Notes: generated from the letters alone by a model not told the origin. Positions 32,932 through 42,939 are shown, counted from the first letter of the stretch. The stretch: DNA of 64,000 bases from Oceanobacillus sp. HTM 045 (GCA_009733745.1 WNWL01000003.1:248001-312000), one strand, 5' to 3'. Numbers and translations: made by a program.

Positions 32932-35238
32932 CTATTTCTGGAATCCGGCCTGAAGCCCGACAGGCGCAGATGCCTCTTCGAGGGGAATCTCGACAGTAAA
33001 GGTCGTCCCGCGGCCAAGCTCACTCTCCACGCCGATCTTGCCACCCATCATCTCGACGATCTCGCGGCTGATGGCGAGACCCAGTCCAGTGCCGGGCACT
33101 CTGCTTTTAGTTGATTCTTCGAGTCTGCGGAACCTCCCAAAGATGTTTTCGCGGTGTCCCTCCGGAATACCCGGTCCAGTGTCTGAGACTGCGAAACGCA
33201 CGGGGCCATTCCGCGTTCCGCAAACTTTTATTCCGATCCGCCCGCTGGCCGTGAACTTGACCGCGTTCTCAACCAGGTTGGTCAGCACCTGGCGGAGCCG
33301 GTCCTCGTCGCCGATGCGCATCCCCAACAGGCCGGGCTCGATCTCCAGGTCCACCGCCACGTCGCGGTCGCCGACCAGCACCTCCGCCGCGCCGGCGACG
33401 TGGCGCACCATCTCCACCATGTCGAAGGGCGCGAGGCTCAGGCGCATCTCGCCCGCCTCGATCCGCGAGATGTCGAGCAGGTCGTTGATCAGCGTCAGCA
33501 GCGTGCGCGAGGCGTCGTTGATCATGCCGGCGAACTTGCGCTGGCGCTCGTCGAGATCGGTGGTGAGCAGGAGCTGGCACATCCCCATCACCACGTTCAT
33601 CGGCGTGCGGATCTCGTGGCTCATGGTCGCGAGGAAGGTCGACTTGGCGGCGTTCGCCTGCTCCGCCCCGGCCTTGGCGCTCATCAGCGCCGCCTCCTGC
33701 CGCTTGCGGTCGTCGATGTCGGTCAGCAGTCCGAAGGCCATCACCGGCTCGCCGTCCGGGCCGCGCTCCAGCCGCGAGCGGCCGCGCACCCAGAAGGGGC
33801 CGCGCTCGGGATGGACGATGCGGTACTCGCAGAAGGCCAGCTCGCTCTCCCCCTCGTACACGCGGCGCCAGGCCTGCCGGCAGCGTTCCTCGTCCTCCGG
33901 GAGGATGTTGTCGGGGATGAAATCCTCTTCCAGCCCGTGCGGCCGCAGCGGCCGTCCGAAGAAGGCTTCGAACCCTTCCGACGCGGTGAAGCTGCCGTCG
34001 CGATAGTCGTAGGCCACCGCCGCCGAGCCTGTCTCCAGCAGCGCCTGGCTCAGCATCGCCATCAGCCGCTCGCGCTCGCGGTCATGGGCGACCCGCTCGG
34101 TGCGGTCGCGCTTGACCGCGACGACCCGGAAGGCGCCCTGCTCGTCCGGCAGCGGCGACATCGAGGTTTCGACCATCAGCACCCGGCCGTCGCGGGTGCG
34201 GTTGGCCATCTCCAGCACGACGCTGCGCCCTTGCGCCATCTCGGCGATGGCTTCGTGCGCCCGGTCCTCGTCCTGGCCTTCGATGCCGAGCAGCGAGAAC
34301 ACGCTCTGGCCGGTCGCTTCCTCGGCGGAATAGCCGAACATCTCTGTGAAGGCGCGGTTCGCGTCCTCGATCCGCCCTTCGGAAGACAGCAGCAACACCG
34401 GCTCGGTCGCGTGCTCGATCGCCTGTTCCATCCGCGCCGCGCGGCGGCGGGTCGCGGCGAGCTTCTCCTCGCGGCGGTGCGCCTCGGTGACGTCCTGGCT
34501 GACCATCACCGTGTGCTGCCGGCCGTCGCTGCCGACCAGCACCGTCACCGTCGAGCGGATTCGGCGCACCCGGCCCTGCCGGTTGCGGTAGACCACTTCC
34601 CGCACCGTCCGCTCGCCCGCGGCCTGGCGCTTGCGCACCTCTTCGAGGCCCATCGGCGGGAGTTCGAGGTAGTCGACGAAGTCGCCGGGCCGGTGCCCGC
34701 GCAGCTCGCTCAGGGTGGCGCCGATGCGCCGCAGCGCCGCGGCGCTGGCCCATTCCACCCGGCCGTCCGCGTCGAGGATCATCACCCCGTCGGAGCCGAG
34801 GTTCATCGCCCGGCTCATCAGTTCCGCGCGCCGCTCCGCGTCCATCACCGGGCGGGCGAAGTCCTTCCGCGGCGACTCGCGGCAGAGCACGGCCCAGCGG
34901 CGCACCGGGCCCCGGTCGTCCAGCGGGTGGTACTCGGCCTCCAGCCAGAAGCCCTTCCCATCCGGCCCGACGATCAGCGTGTCCACCGCGCCGGGCAGGC
35001 CCGAGCGGTAGATCGTCGCCGTCTCCTCGCAGGCCTCCGGCATGGTCGAGGGGTGATGCACCGCCGAGCAGGGCAGGCCGATCATTTCCTCCGCCTTGTA
35101 GCCGGTCAGCGCCTCGCAGGCCGCGTTGACCCAGACGATCCGGCTGCCGGTCTCCTGCCCGACCGGCACCTCGGTAACGAGGATGGCGTGGTCCACCAGA
35201 CCGGCGATCTTTCCGACGATGTCGGACAGGGGTGTCAT
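32932..35238 (-). CDS. Multi-PAS sensor histidine kinase
   Basis: A 768-residue sensor kinase without membrane helices, so probably cytoplasmic. Four PAS-like modules are recognisable: about residues 15-115 (VWVNAACEALTGYKAEEMIG), 140-255 (GVMILDADGRVEWAS), 275-390 (DANRAFTEMFGYSAEEATG) and 410-515 (SFTASEGFEAFFG...). The transmitter has the HisKA H box in FLATMSHEIRTPMN, N box VLTNLVENAVKF, G1 VSDTGPGI and G2 GTGLGLAI. It ends without a receiver, and no response regulator gene is adjacent, so its partner is elsewhere. The first PAS, with GYKAEEMIGLPC followed by a C near VHHPS, might bind a flavin or heme but no LOV Cys motif (NCRFLQ) is present. Confidence 0.9.
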   Translation of the reverse strand: MTPLSDIVGKIAGLVDHAILVTEVPVGQETGSRIVWVNAACEALTGYKAEEMIGLPCSAVHHPSTMPEACEETATIYRSGLPGAVDTLIVGPDGKGFWLEAEYHPLDDRGPVRRWAVLCRESPRKDFARPVMDAERRAELMSRAMNLGSDGVMILDADGRVEWASAAALRRIGATLSELRGHRPGDFVDYLELPPMGLEEVRKRQAAGERTVREVVYRNRQGRVRRIRSTVTVLVGSDGRQHTVMVSQDVTEAHRREEKLAATRRRAARMEQAIEHATEPVLLLSSEGRIEDANRAFTEMFGYSAEEATGQSVFSLLGIEGQDEDRAHEAIAEMAQGRSVVLEMANRTRDGRVLMVETSMSPLPDEQGAFRVVAVKRDRTERVAHDRERERLMAMLSQALLETGSAAVAYDYRDGSFTASEGFEAFFGRPLRPHGLEEDFIPDNILPEDEERCRQAWRRVYEGESELAFCEYRIVHPERGPFWVRGRSRLERGPDGEPVMAFGLLTDIDDRKRQEAALMSAKAGAEQANAAKSTFLATMSHEIRTPMNVVMGMCQLLLTTDLDERQRKFAGMINDASRTLLTLINDLLDISRIEAGEMRLSLAPFDMVEMVRHVAGAAEVLVGDRDVAVDLEIEPGLLGMRIGDEDRLRQVLTNLVENAVKFTASGRIGIKVCGTRNGPVRFAVSDTGPGIPEGHRENIFGRFRRLEESTKSRVPGTGLGLAISREIVEMMGGKIGVESELGRGTTFTVEIPLEEASAPVGLQAGFQK

Positions 35239-35400
35239 GGGTCGGAACTCCGTTTCGCGCGCTCACGCTAATGGCAAACGTGAAAGAATTCACCAACACG
35301 CTACCGGCATTCGACGCCGGGTTGCGTTTCCGTATTCCGCTTCTGTCTCCATTTCCGTTCCGGCCTGCTACCGGCCCGGCCTGTTACCCGCTCCCGCCCG

Positions 35401-36066
35401 TCAGCGCGATTTCTTCAGGTAGACGTAGAACGCGCCGCCGCCGCCGTGGCGCTGGTGCGCCTCGTAGACGCCGACGATCCGGCTGCCATGCGGCCCGGAC
35501 CGGAGCCAGCGCGGGGCCTGGTCGCGCAGGATGCCGAGGCGGCGGTGCATCCACGGGGCCTCGTCCTCCTGCCCGCGCCGACCGCCCTTGCCGGTGATCA
35601 CCAGCACGCAGCGATGCCCCGCCGCCAGCGCGTCGGCGATGAAGATGTCGAGCGCCCGGTGCGCGCGCTCGGCGCTCATGCCGTGCAGGTCGATCCGCGC
35701 GTCCGGGTGGCGCATCCCGCGGCGCAGCTTCTGCGCCGTGCGCCGGTCGATCCCGGCCTCGGGCGCGCCCACCGGCGACAGCGGCGTATCGAAGGACAGC
35801 TCCCGCGCCAGGTGCCGCGGCTGGACATGCCGCATCGCGGCCGGGGCCGGTTTCGGAGCCGGTTTCGGTTTGGGTTGCGGTTTCGGCGGGCGGGAGACGG
35901 GCGGGCTGGCCGCGGCGGCCTCGGGGGGCGCAACCTTCTCCGGCCCCGCCTTCCCGGCATTCGGCTTCGCGCCGCGCAGCGGCACGGTATCGCGCACGAC
36001 TTCCTCCCAGAGGCGGCGCTCCTCGGCGCGCACGCCCCGGGGCCCCCGCCCCTTTCGTCTGGTCAT
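35401..36066 (-). CDS. Smr-domain protein
   Basis: A 221-residue protein with a C-terminal Smr (small MutS-related) domain, a fold that acts as a nicking nuclease in some MutS2 proteins. The domain core is IDLHGMSAERAHRALDIFIADALAAGHRCVLVITGKGG, with the DLHG and GKG motifs, ending HGGGGAFYVYLKK. The N-terminal half is low-complexity and basic (KPQPKPKPAPKPAPA). The start at 36066 overlaps the mltA stop by ATGA. Position after mltA and the Tim44-like gene matches a conserved alphaproteobacterial gene order. This is the small orphan type, whose cellular role is uncertain. Confidence 0.88.
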   Translation of the reverse strand: MTRRKGRGPRGVRAEERRLWEEVVRDTVPLRGAKPNAGKAGPEKVAPPEAAAASPPVSRPPKPQPKPKPAPKPAPAAMRHVQPRHLARELSFDTPLSPVGAPEAGIDRRTAQKLRRGMRHPDARIDLHGMSAERAHRALDIFIADALAAGHRCVLVITGKGGRRGQEDEAPWMHRRLGILRDQAPRWLRSGPHGSRIVGVYEAHQRHGGGGAFYVYLKKSR

Positions 36067-37448
36067 GCCCTGCTGCTGCCCCGCACTGGCGGGAGGGGCG
36101 CCTCGCCCGGCGCCGGCGCGCCCGCGCCGGTCCCGGCGGGATCGCCGAGCGTGAACGGCTCGGCCCCCGGCTCGGCCCCCGGCGCCGCTTCCGGCGCCGC
36201 TTCCGGTTCCGGCACCGGGACGGACGGCCCGGAGGCCACCCATTCCGCCAGCGCGGTGCGCGGCACCAGCGTCACGATCCGCCCGCCGGCGGACTGGGCG
36301 CTGGCCATCAGCCCGGCGCGGTCGCCCGAGCCGCAGTAGATGTCCGCCCGCTGCGCGCCCTTGATCGCGCCGCCCACGTCCTGCGCCACCATCAGCCGGT
36401 GGAACGGCACGCCGGCCAGCTCCGTCTCCAGCCAGACCGGGCAGCCGAGCGGGTGGACGCTGCGGTCCACCGCCACCGAGCGCAGGTCGGTCAGCGGCAC
36501 CTCCATCGCCCCGAGCGGGCCGAGCGAGGGGTCGAGCGCCTCCAGCTCGCGGAAGAACACGTAGGAAGGATTGCGCTGCATCAGCTCCACCCCGGCCTCG
36601 GGGTTGTCGCGCAGCCAGGTCTTGATCGCCTCCGCGCTCATCTCCTCGCGCGGGATGATCTCCTCCTCCACCAGCCAGCGGCCGATGGCGTAGTAGCCGT
36701 GCCCGTTCTGCCCGGCATAGCCGACGCGGGTCATCGACCCGTCGGGCAGTCGGATCCGGCCCGAGCCCTGGATCTCCAAGAAGAACGCCTCCACCGGGTC
36801 GGCGACCCAGAACAGCTCAAGCCCCCGCCCCTCCAGCGCGCCCTCGTTGATCTCCTTGCGCGACGGCGCCTTCCGGCGGCGGCTCTTGCGCTCCGGCGGC
36901 ACGGCGTAGAGCGGCGTCTGGTAGACCCCCTCCTGCACCCGCGACCCCTCCAGCACCGGCTCGAAGTAGCCGGTGAAGAGCGAGCGCGACAGGTCCTCGA
37001 TCACCACCGGCTGGAACCGGCTCTCGAAGAAGCTCCGCGCCACGTCCTCGCCGCGCGAACCCTTGGCGCCGGCCAGCGCCCCGTCCGCCGCCGCCCCGGC
37101 GGTGCGCCAGGCATGGCGGCTCACCCCGGCCAGAACCGAGGAATCCCGGATCAGCCGCGACGAGCGGGCGAAGGCCGCCAGCGCCTCGGCGTGGTTGTCA
37201 TGCTCCCACCCGGCGAGGTCGCCATAGCCGAGCGGGGTCAGCACATGTCCGGAATAGGCGAAGGCACCCGTCACGTCGCCGGGATGGCCTGTCGGGGTCA
37301 CGGTGCGGGTTGCCTGGCGGGCGGCGCAGGCGGCGACGATGGCGGCCGCGCCGCCGGCAAAGGTGAGAAGCGCTGCGCGCCGCGTCCGCCCGTGCGGGTC
37401 GGACGTCGCACCCCCCTTACGCCGGTCGTACCACGAACGGTACACCAC
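36063..37448 (-). CDS. mltA: Membrane-bound lytic murein transglycosylase A
   Basis: A 461-residue peptidoglycan lytic transglycosylase of the MltA family. The N-terminal helix after a Tat-like TRRAALLTF segment ends IVAACAARQ, a lipobox-like sequence that would make it an outer-membrane lipoprotein. The MltA domain is seen as LFTGYFEPVLEGSR, RGLELFWVADPVEAFFLEIQGSGRIRL and YAGQNGHGYYAIGRWL, with the 3D domain and its catalytic Asp region at VAQDVGGAIKGAQRADIYCGSGDRAG. The C-terminus has a Pro/Ala/Glu-rich tail (PEPEAAPEAAPGAEPG) not needed for catalysis. It overlaps the Smr gene and follows the Tim44-like gene. Confidence 0.92.
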   Translation of the reverse strand: MVYRSWYDRRKGGATSDPHGRTRRAALLTFAGGAAAIVAACAARQATRTVTPTGHPGDVTGAFAYSGHVLTPLGYGDLAGWEHDNHAEALAAFARSSRLIRDSSVLAGVSRHAWRTAGAAADGALAGAKGSRGEDVARSFFESRFQPVVIEDLSRSLFTGYFEPVLEGSRVQEGVYQTPLYAVPPERKSRRRKAPSRKEINEGALEGRGLELFWVADPVEAFFLEIQGSGRIRLPDGSMTRVGYAGQNGHGYYAIGRWLVEEEIIPREEMSAEAIKTWLRDNPEAGVELMQRNPSYVFFRELEALDPSLGPLGAMEVPLTDLRSVAVDRSVHPLGCPVWLETELAGVPFHRLMVAQDVGGAIKGAQRADIYCGSGDRAGLMASAQSAGGRIVTLVPRTALAEWVASGPSVPVPEPEAAPEAAPGAEPGAEPFTLGDPAGTGAGAPAPGEAPLPPVRGSSRA

Positions 37449-37497
37449 ATTCCCCTGCTCTCCACGCCCGCCGCCACCCCAGGCGGGCGCGAGCCTC

Positions 37498-38160
37498 TCA
37501 TCCGCCCGTCGCGGTCAACAGCCAGTTCGGATCGGGCGCACCCATCCGCCGCGAGAACGTCCAAACGTCGGTCTGCCGCCTGATCTCGTTGGGATCGCCT
37601 TCGACGATCCGGTTTTCGGCATCCCGAACGGCAGTAATGATCTCGCCAACGAACGAGACCGTCAAGTCCGCCACCCCGTCCGTCTTGTCGAACGTGGCGG
37701 AGACCAGTTCCGATGCGCGCACGCCGATGAACCGCGCCTCGACGCTGAGGCCCTTGGCCTCGCGGTCCGAGATCACGCCCTCGAAGGCGGCATAGACATC
37801 CGGCGCGAGCAGGCTGCGCAGCGTCGCGCGGTCGCCTTCCTCGTAGGCCATCAGGATCATCTCGTAGGCGCCGCGGGCGCCCTCCAGGAAGCCGTTCAGG
37901 GTGAAGTCCGGCTCCACCGACCGGATCTCGGCCAGCGTCTCGCGCAGCTCGTCCGGCGCGTCGGCCTCCATGTCCATCTGGTCGGCGGGGTTCTCGACCG
38001 GGCGCAGGTCGGGCTTGCCGCCCTCGCCCTTCGGGCCGCGGCGCAGGTATTCCGGGGGCTCCTCGTAACCGGTCCGCGTTCCCAGAACGCCCTTGAGCCG
38101 ATACAGCACGAAGGCGGCGATCGCGAACAGGACCAGGAGTTCGATCAGCTGGGAGCTCAT
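37498..38160 (-). CDS. Tim44/TimA-like protein
   Basis: A 220-residue protein with one N-terminal membrane helix (LIELLVLFAIAAFVLYRLKGVLG) and a C-terminal Tim44-like domain (DFTLNGFLEGARGAYEMILMAYEEGDRATLRSLLAPDVYAAFEGVI...). Tim44 is the mitochondrial import motor tether; alphaproteobacterial TimA relatives are membrane-anchored with unclear function. It is divergent from fxsA (about 260 bp between starts) and followed by mltA and smr, which is the gene order seen in many Rhodobacterales as I recall. Confidence 0.88.
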   Translation of the reverse strand: MSSQLIELLVLFAIAAFVLYRLKGVLGTRTGYEEPPEYLRRGPKGEGGKPDLRPVENPADQMDMEADAPDELRETLAEIRSVEPDFTLNGFLEGARGAYEMILMAYEEGDRATLRSLLAPDVYAAFEGVISDREAKGLSVEARFIGVRASELVSATFDKTDGVADLTVSFVGEIITAVRDAENRIVEGDPNEIRRQTDVWTFSRRMGAPDPNWLLTATGG

Positions 38161-38420
38161 GAAGTGGCGAATCCTCGATTCGTCTGCGGTTCCGTTCCGG
38201 TCGTCCGTGCAACGCCTCCGACCCGAACCGCCCGGCTCATCTGCCGCGGCCGGGTGTGTAGCATAACACGGATGTTCTCCCTACATAGGCTTGCGAACGA
38301 CCTAAGTCCATGCGGGCGTGCCGAGCCGCCGCACCCGGGCGCGGCACCCCGGCCGGACCCGGAAAGCCGCCGGAAAAAGGCGCGCCGGCCAACTTCCAGC
38401 TCATGACGGGAGCAGATGCG

Positions 38421-38954
38421 ATGCGGCTCTTCCTCGCCTTCCTCGCCATACCGGTGATCGAGATCCTGCTCTTCATCGAGATCGGCGGGCTGATCGGCAC
38501 CTGGCCGACCATCGCCATCGTCATCGTCACCGCCTTCCTCGGCGCCTTCCTGGTGCGCCGGCAGGGCGTCGCCGTGCTGCGCCAGATCCAGTCGGAGATG
38601 GAAGCCGGCCGCCCGCCCGCGCGTCAGATGGCCGAGGGCGCGCTGATCCTGATCGCCGGCGCCTTCCTGCTGACGCCGGGCTTCTTCACCGACACGGTCG
38701 GCTTCCTGCTGCTGGTGCCGCAGGTCCGCGCCGCCGCGGTCGCGGGCATCGCCCGGCGCATGACCGTCGGCGAGGTCCACATGCGCGGCTTCGGCCCCGA
38801 CACCGGCTTCTCCGGCAACCCGCATCCCGGCCGGCATACCGGTCAGCCCGGAACCCCCTCCGGCCCCGGCACGGTCGAGGGCGAATACGAGGAAGTCCGC
38901 GACCCCGAACCGCCCGCCCGGCAGGTCGGCAGCGGAGGCGGCAGTCGGCAGTAA
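38421..38954 (+). CDS. fxsA: FxsA family membrane protein
   Basis: A 177-residue inner-membrane protein of the FxsA family (named for suppression of F-plasmid exclusion of phage T7). The domain is clear: LFLAFLAIPVIEILLFIEIGGLIGTWPTIAIVIVTAFLGAFLVRRQG, then GALILIAGAFLLTPGFFTDTVGFLLLVPQVR. The C-terminal ~50 residues are hydrophilic and Gly/Pro-rich. Start at 38421 with GGGAGC 8-13 bases upstream; the frame from 38310 is unlikely. In several relatives secB follows fxsA; here the next gene is an unrelated small secreted protein on the other strand. Confidence 0.9.
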   Translation: MRLFLAFLAIPVIEILLFIEIGGLIGTWPTIAIVIVTAFLGAFLVRRQGVAVLRQIQSEMEAGRPPARQMAEGALILIAGAFLLTPGFFTDTVGFLLLVPQVRAAAVAGIARRMTVGEVHMRGFGPDTGFSGNPHPGRHTGQPGTPSGPGTVEGEYEEVRDPEPPARQVGSGGGSRQ

Positions 38955-39019
38955 CCGGCAGCAAACCGCGCCCGGAACACGGCCCCGCCGCGCAGGCGCG
39001 CCGGATGGCCAGATTCCCC

Positions 39020-39180
39020 TGTTTCACCGCTGGCGGTGACATGCTGCGCCTTTCGGGAAACGGCCCTTCCCGGAGTTTCACCGGCCGTCACCCGCGCGCC
39101 AGTTTCCGGAAATGACACCGGGTCATCGCCGGCCGAAGTCCCACCCGTGGTGAAACTGTCCCTTTCCGTGTCAGCGTGAA
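39020..39180. promoter_or_regulatory. Intergenic stretch with GTGACA/TGTCA boxes
   Basis: This stretch, within the 260-bp gap after fxsA, holds GTGACAT (39036), CGTCACC (39086), ATGACACC (39112), CTGTCCCTTTCC (39156) and GTGTCAG (39169). The CCTTTCGGGAAA / CTGTCC(C)TTTCC phrases also occur at 17760-17860, so the two gaps seem related. No known operator is claimed. Confidence 0.35.
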
Positions 39181-39215
39181 ATGCCTGCGAAGGCCCCGAC
39201 TCCCATCGGTTCGGG

Positions 39216-39509
39216 TCAGTCCTCCATCAGCTCGCCGTTGCGGATGATCACGTTGGACGATCCCGGCACCTCGATCTCGCCGACGCCCTCGACGACGATG
39301 GTGCAGGTCGCGGCAAGGGAGGAGCAGATGCCCGATTTGGTCGTCCCGCCGTTGATCGAGGTCCTGTTCGTGCCCCCGCCCGAGGAGGACGACACCGCGA
39401 TGTCGTAGCCCCGGCTGTCCTTGTTGATCAGCGAGGTGGCGGCTGCGGGGGTAATCGCGAATGCGGCTGCGGTCGTTGCCGTGATCGTTGCGGCGAGAAC
39501 GGTTTTCAT
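39216..39509 (-). CDS. Small exported hypothetical protein
   Basis: A 97-residue exported protein; I know no name for the family. The ATG at 39509 follows GGGAGACATTC and gives a signal peptide (MKTVLAATITATTAAAFAITPAAA). The mature domain is Ser/Gly/Thr-rich and beta-like: GYDIAVSSSSGGGTNRTSINGGTTKSGICSSLAATCTIVVEGVGEIEVPG with one Cys pair that could form a disulfide, ending with an acidic ELMED. It is divergent from mutS with about 90 bp between. The upstream 39 residues of the larger frame overlap the mutS promoter region and are rejected. Confidence 0.78.
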   Translation of the reverse strand: MKTVLAATITATTAAAFAITPAAATSLINKDSRGYDIAVSSSSGGGTNRTSINGGTTKSGICSSLAATCTIVVEGVGEIEVPGSSNVIIRNGELMED

Positions 39510-39598
39510 GAATGTCTCCCGTGAAATCGGCGGGCAGTCCTTGCCCCGCCCGCAGCCCATGCTATTCGGAATGCGGCAACTGGCAAAGGGTACACCAG

Positions 39599-42244
39599 AT
39601 GACGGCGGTAACGCCGATGATGGCACAATATCTGGAGATCAAGGCCGCCCATAAGGACGCGCTCCTGTTCTACCGGATGGGCGATTTCTACGAGATGTTC
39701 TTCGACGACGCGGTTGCCGCCGCCGCCGCGCTCGACATCGCGCTGACCCGGCGCGGCAAGCATCTCGGCGAGGACATCGCCATGTGCGGCGTCCCCGTCC
39801 ACGCCGCCGAGAGCTACCTTTTGACGTTGATTCGAAAGGGTTTTCGGGTCGCGGTCTGCGAGCAGATGGAAGACCCGGCGGAGGCAAAGAAGCGCGGCTC
39901 CAAGTCGGTGGTGAAGCGCGAGGTGGTCCGCCTCGTCACCCCCGGCACGCTCACCGAGGACACGCTGCTGGAAGCCCGGCGGCACAATTTCCTCGCCAGC
40001 TGGGCCGAGATCCGCGGCGAAGGCGCGCTCGCCTGGGCCGACCTCTCCACCGGCGATCTGACCGTTTCCGCGGTGAATCCGGCCTCCAGAGGCCCTCAAC
40101 TGGCCAGAATCGCGCCTTCCGAGCTCCTGGTGATGGATTCGCCCGAGCCCGACCCGGTGCTGGAGGCACAGGCCGACGAGGCCGGCGCGGTCCTCACGCC
40201 GCTCGGCAAGGCCAGTTTCGACAGCACCGCCGCCGAGGGGCGGCTGATGTCACTCTTCCGCGTCGCCGCCCTCGACGCATTCGGCAATTTCACCCGCGCC
40301 GAACTTTCCGCCCTCGGCGCTCTCGCCGACTACCTGGAGATCACCCAGAAGGGCAAATTGCCCCTCCTGAGGCCTCCCGTGCGCGAATCCGCGGGCGGCG
40401 TCATGCGGATCGACGCCGCCACGCGGCGCAACCTGGAGATCTCCCGCTCCCTCAGCGGCGGGCGCGACGGCACCCTGATGGCGGCCGTCGACCGCACCCT
40501 CACCGGCGCCGGCGCGCGCCTGCTGGAGACCCGCCTCGCCGCGCCGCTGACCGATGTCCCGGCCATCCACGCCCGCCTCGACGCCGTCGCCGCCTTCGCC
40601 GAGGACCCCACGCTGCGAGAACAATCCCGCGCGGCGCTCCGCGAGGTGCCGGAGATCGAGCGCGCCCTCACCCGCCTCGCGCTGGACCGCGGCGGCCCCC
40701 GCGACCTCGCCGCCCTCGCCGCCGGCCTCGCGCAGGCCGGCGAGATCGCCGCGTTCCTCTCCCGCGACGGCCTGCCGGAGGAATTGACCGGCGCCGCCAG
40801 TGACCTGACCGGCCACGACGACCTCACCGCCCTGCTCGACGCCGCCCTCGTCGCCGAGCCGCCCCTCCTCGCCCGCGACGGCGGTTTCGTAGCGAAGGGC
40901 CACGACCCGGACCTCGACGAAGCCCGCAAGCTCCGCGACGAGGGCCGCGGCGTGATCGCCGGGATGCAGGCCGACTACGCCGCCGAAACCGGCGTCGACG
41001 CCCTGAAGATCAAGCACAACAACGTGCTGGGCTACTTCATCGAGGTCACCGCGAAGCACGGCGAGAAGCTACTGAAGCAGCCCGACCGCTTCATCCACCG
41101 CCAGACCATGGCGGGCGCGGTCCGCTTCACCACCGTCGACCTCTCCGAGATCGAGCAGAAGATCGTCACCGCCGGCGCCCGCGCGCTGGAGATCGAGAAG
41201 CGCATCTTCGCCGATCTCCGCGCCGCCGTCCTCGACCGCCAGTCGCAGATCGCCCTCGCCGCCCGCGCGCTGGCCCGGATCGACGTCGCCAGCGCCCTCG
41301 CCACACTCGCCGTCGAGGAGGGCTGGACCCGCCCGAAGGTCGAACAGGGCCGCGCCTTCGAAATCGCCGCGGGCCGTCACCCGGTGGTCGAGAAGGCGCT
41401 CCGCGCGCAGGGCGGGCAGAGCTTCGTCGCCAACGACTGCGACCTCTCGGCCGACGCCACGGGGCCGTCGCCGATCTGGCTGCTGACCGGCCCGAACATG
41501 GCCGGCAAGTCCACCTTTCTGCGCCAGAACGCCCTGATCGCGCTGCTGGCGCAGTCCGGCAGCTTCGTCCCCGCCGACAGCGCGCGGATCGGCATCGTCG
41601 ACCAGCTCTTCTCCCGCGTCGGCGCGGCGGACGACCTCGCCCGCGGCCGCTCCACCTTCATGGTCGAGATGGTCGAGACCGCCGCGATCCTGAACCAGGC
41701 CGGGCCCGGCGCGCTGGTGATCCTCGACGAGATCGGCCGCGGCACCGCGACATGGGACGGGCTCTCCATCGCCTGGGCCACGCTGGAGCACCTGCACGAG
41801 AAGAACCGCTGCCGCGGCCTGTTCGCGACCCACTACCACGAGCTGACCCGCCTCGCCGCCAAGCTCGACCGGCTCCACCCCGCCGCCGTCGCGGTGCGCG
41901 AGTGGGAGGGCGAGATCATCTTCCTCCACGAGGTCCGCCCCGGTGCCGCCGACCGCTCCTACGGCGTGCAGGTCGCCCGCCTCGCCGGGCTGCCGGAAGC
42001 GGTCGTGGAACGCGCCCGCGAGGTGCTGGAACGGCTGGAGGAAGGCGCCCGCGACGGCGGCGCGGCCCGGCTGGCCGACGACCTGCCCCTGTTCTCGGCC
42101 CACGTCCCCGCCACCCCGGCGCCGAAGGCGAAACCCTCCGAAGTCGAAGCCCGCCTCCGCGACATCCACCCCGACACCCTCACCCCCCGCGAGGCGCTGG
42201 AACTGGTCTACGACCTGCGAGGGTTGCTGGAGGACAAGCAGTGA
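39599..42244 (+). CDS. mutS: DNA mismatch repair protein MutS
   Basis: Mismatch-recognition ATPase, 881 residues, the usual length. Domain I has the mismatch-probing Phe-x-Glu in [16 protein letters not shown]; domain II/III is followed by the clamp; domain V has Walker [41 protein letters not shown], Walker [28 protein letters not shown] and [13 protein letters not shown]. The C-terminus has the DLPLF and [21 protein letters not shown] parts used for dimer contact. The start at 39599 is the ATG that fits the family; the frame from 39512 is extended with unrelated residues. Its stop is overlapped by a GTG start of a NYN-domain gene. Confidence 0.95.
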   Translation: MTAVTPMMAQYLEIKAAHKDALLFYRMGDFYEMFFDDAVAAAAALDIALTRRGKHLGEDIAMCGVPVHAAESYLLTLIRKGFRVAVCEQMEDPAEAKKRGSKSVVKREVVRLVTPGTLTEDTLLEARRHNFLASWAEIRGEGALAWADLSTGDLTVSAVNPASRGPQLARIAPSELLVMDSPEPDPVLEAQADEAGAVLTPLGKASFDSTAAEGRLMSLFRVAALDAFGNFTRAELSALGALADYLEITQKGKLPLLRPPVRESAGGVMRIDAATRRNLEISRSLSGGRDGTLMAAVDRTLTGAGARLLETRLAAPLTDVPAIHARLDAVAAFAEDPTLREQSRAALREVPEIERALTRLALDRGGPRDLAALAAGLAQAGEIAAFLSRDGLPEELTGAASDLTGHDDLTALLDAALVAEPPLLARDGGFVAKGHDPDLDEARKLRDEGRGVIAGMQADYAAETGVDALKIKHNNVLGYFIEVTAKHGEKLLKQPDRFIHRQTMAGAVRFTTVDLSEIEQKIVTAGARALEIEKRIFADLRAAVLDRQSQIALAARALARIDVASALATLAVEEGWTRPKVEQGRAFEIAAGRHPVVEKALRAQGGQSFVANDCDLSADATGPSPIWLLTGPNMAGKSTFLRQNALIALLAQSGSFVPADSARIGIVDQLFSRVGAADDLARGRSTFMVEMVETAAILNQAGPGALVILDEIGRGTATWDGLSIAWATLEHLHEKNRCRGLFATHYHELTRLAAKLDRLHPAAVAVREWEGEIIFLHEVRPGAADRSYGVQVARLAGLPEAVVERAREVLERLEEGARDGGAARLADDLPLFSAHVPATPAPKAKPSEVEARLRDIHPDTLTPREALELVYDLRGLLEDKQ

Positions 42245-42939
42245 GGATCGCGCTGCTGGTGGATGCGGACAGCGTGAACCAGTCCGAAACCGAAGAGATC
42301 CTGGCGGGAACCGCGTGCTATGGAGAGATTGTCGTTCGAAAGGCATTCGGACGGATGACTTCTCTGGCTACACGGGAAGCGTGGCTGACCAGCAATGCAT
42401 TCGCCGCTTGCCCGGCACTTGCGCCGCCCGGCAAGGGAACCGCCGATATCATGATCGGGATGGAGGCCGTCCGCCTTACCGAACGCCGGGCCGTCGATGC
42501 GATCGCCCTCGCCTCCCGCGATGGAGACATGATCGCGATCGCGAAATTCATCGCCGATTACGGGATCGCGACGATCGGCGTTGGCCGGAAGGACGCCGCC
42601 GAAGAAGAGCGCGGGATCTACAGCTACTTCGTCCGGTTCCTCGGAGCCGGCACTGCCAATCCGCCCGCGGGTTCTGCTCCCGCACCGGCTGACAAGAACG
42701 CCGTGAAGGCGATCAGGATAATCGACAAGGCCATCGAGCCAAAAGGCGAAGAGCTGATGACAACCATCGGGACGCATCTCTCGAAAGGCCTTGGAAAGGA
42801 TTACAAGGAGTTGCTGGGCGTAAAGACACTCACCAAGTTCCTCGAACAGTACGAAGACAGGTTCGGTATCCAGCAAAGGCCCGGCAAGGCCTCGGCGACA
42901 CCCAAGAAGGTGGTCGTCCGCACACCGGGCTCCGGGTAG
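42241..42939 (+). CDS. NYN-domain putative RNase with C-terminal OST-HTH/LOTUS domain
   Basis: A 232-residue protein. The N-terminal NYN (PIN-like, LabA/DUF88) domain is seen as [12 protein letters not shown] with the metal Asp, [50 protein letters not shown] with the D..i..d, SRDGD and late strand. A linker ([15 protein letters not shown]) leads to an OST-HTH/LOTUS-like domain (about 165-225; [38 protein letters not shown]), an RNA-binding module. Start at a GTG overlapping the mutS stop (GTGA), implying coupling. Its A/T content is visibly higher than in mutS, so it may be a later arrival. Likely an RNA-processing or RNA-decay enzyme. Confidence 0.85.
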   Translation: MRIALLVDADSVNQSETEEILAGTACYGEIVVRKAFGRMTSLATREAWLTSNAFAACPALAPPGKGTADIMIGMEAVRLTERRAVDAIALASRDGDMIAIAKFIADYGIATIGVGRKDAAEEERGIYSYFVRFLGAGTANPPAGSAPAPADKNAVKAIRIIDKAIEPKGEELMTTIGTHLSKGLGKDYKELLGVKTLTKFLEQYEDRFGIQQRPGKASATPKKVVVRTPGSG

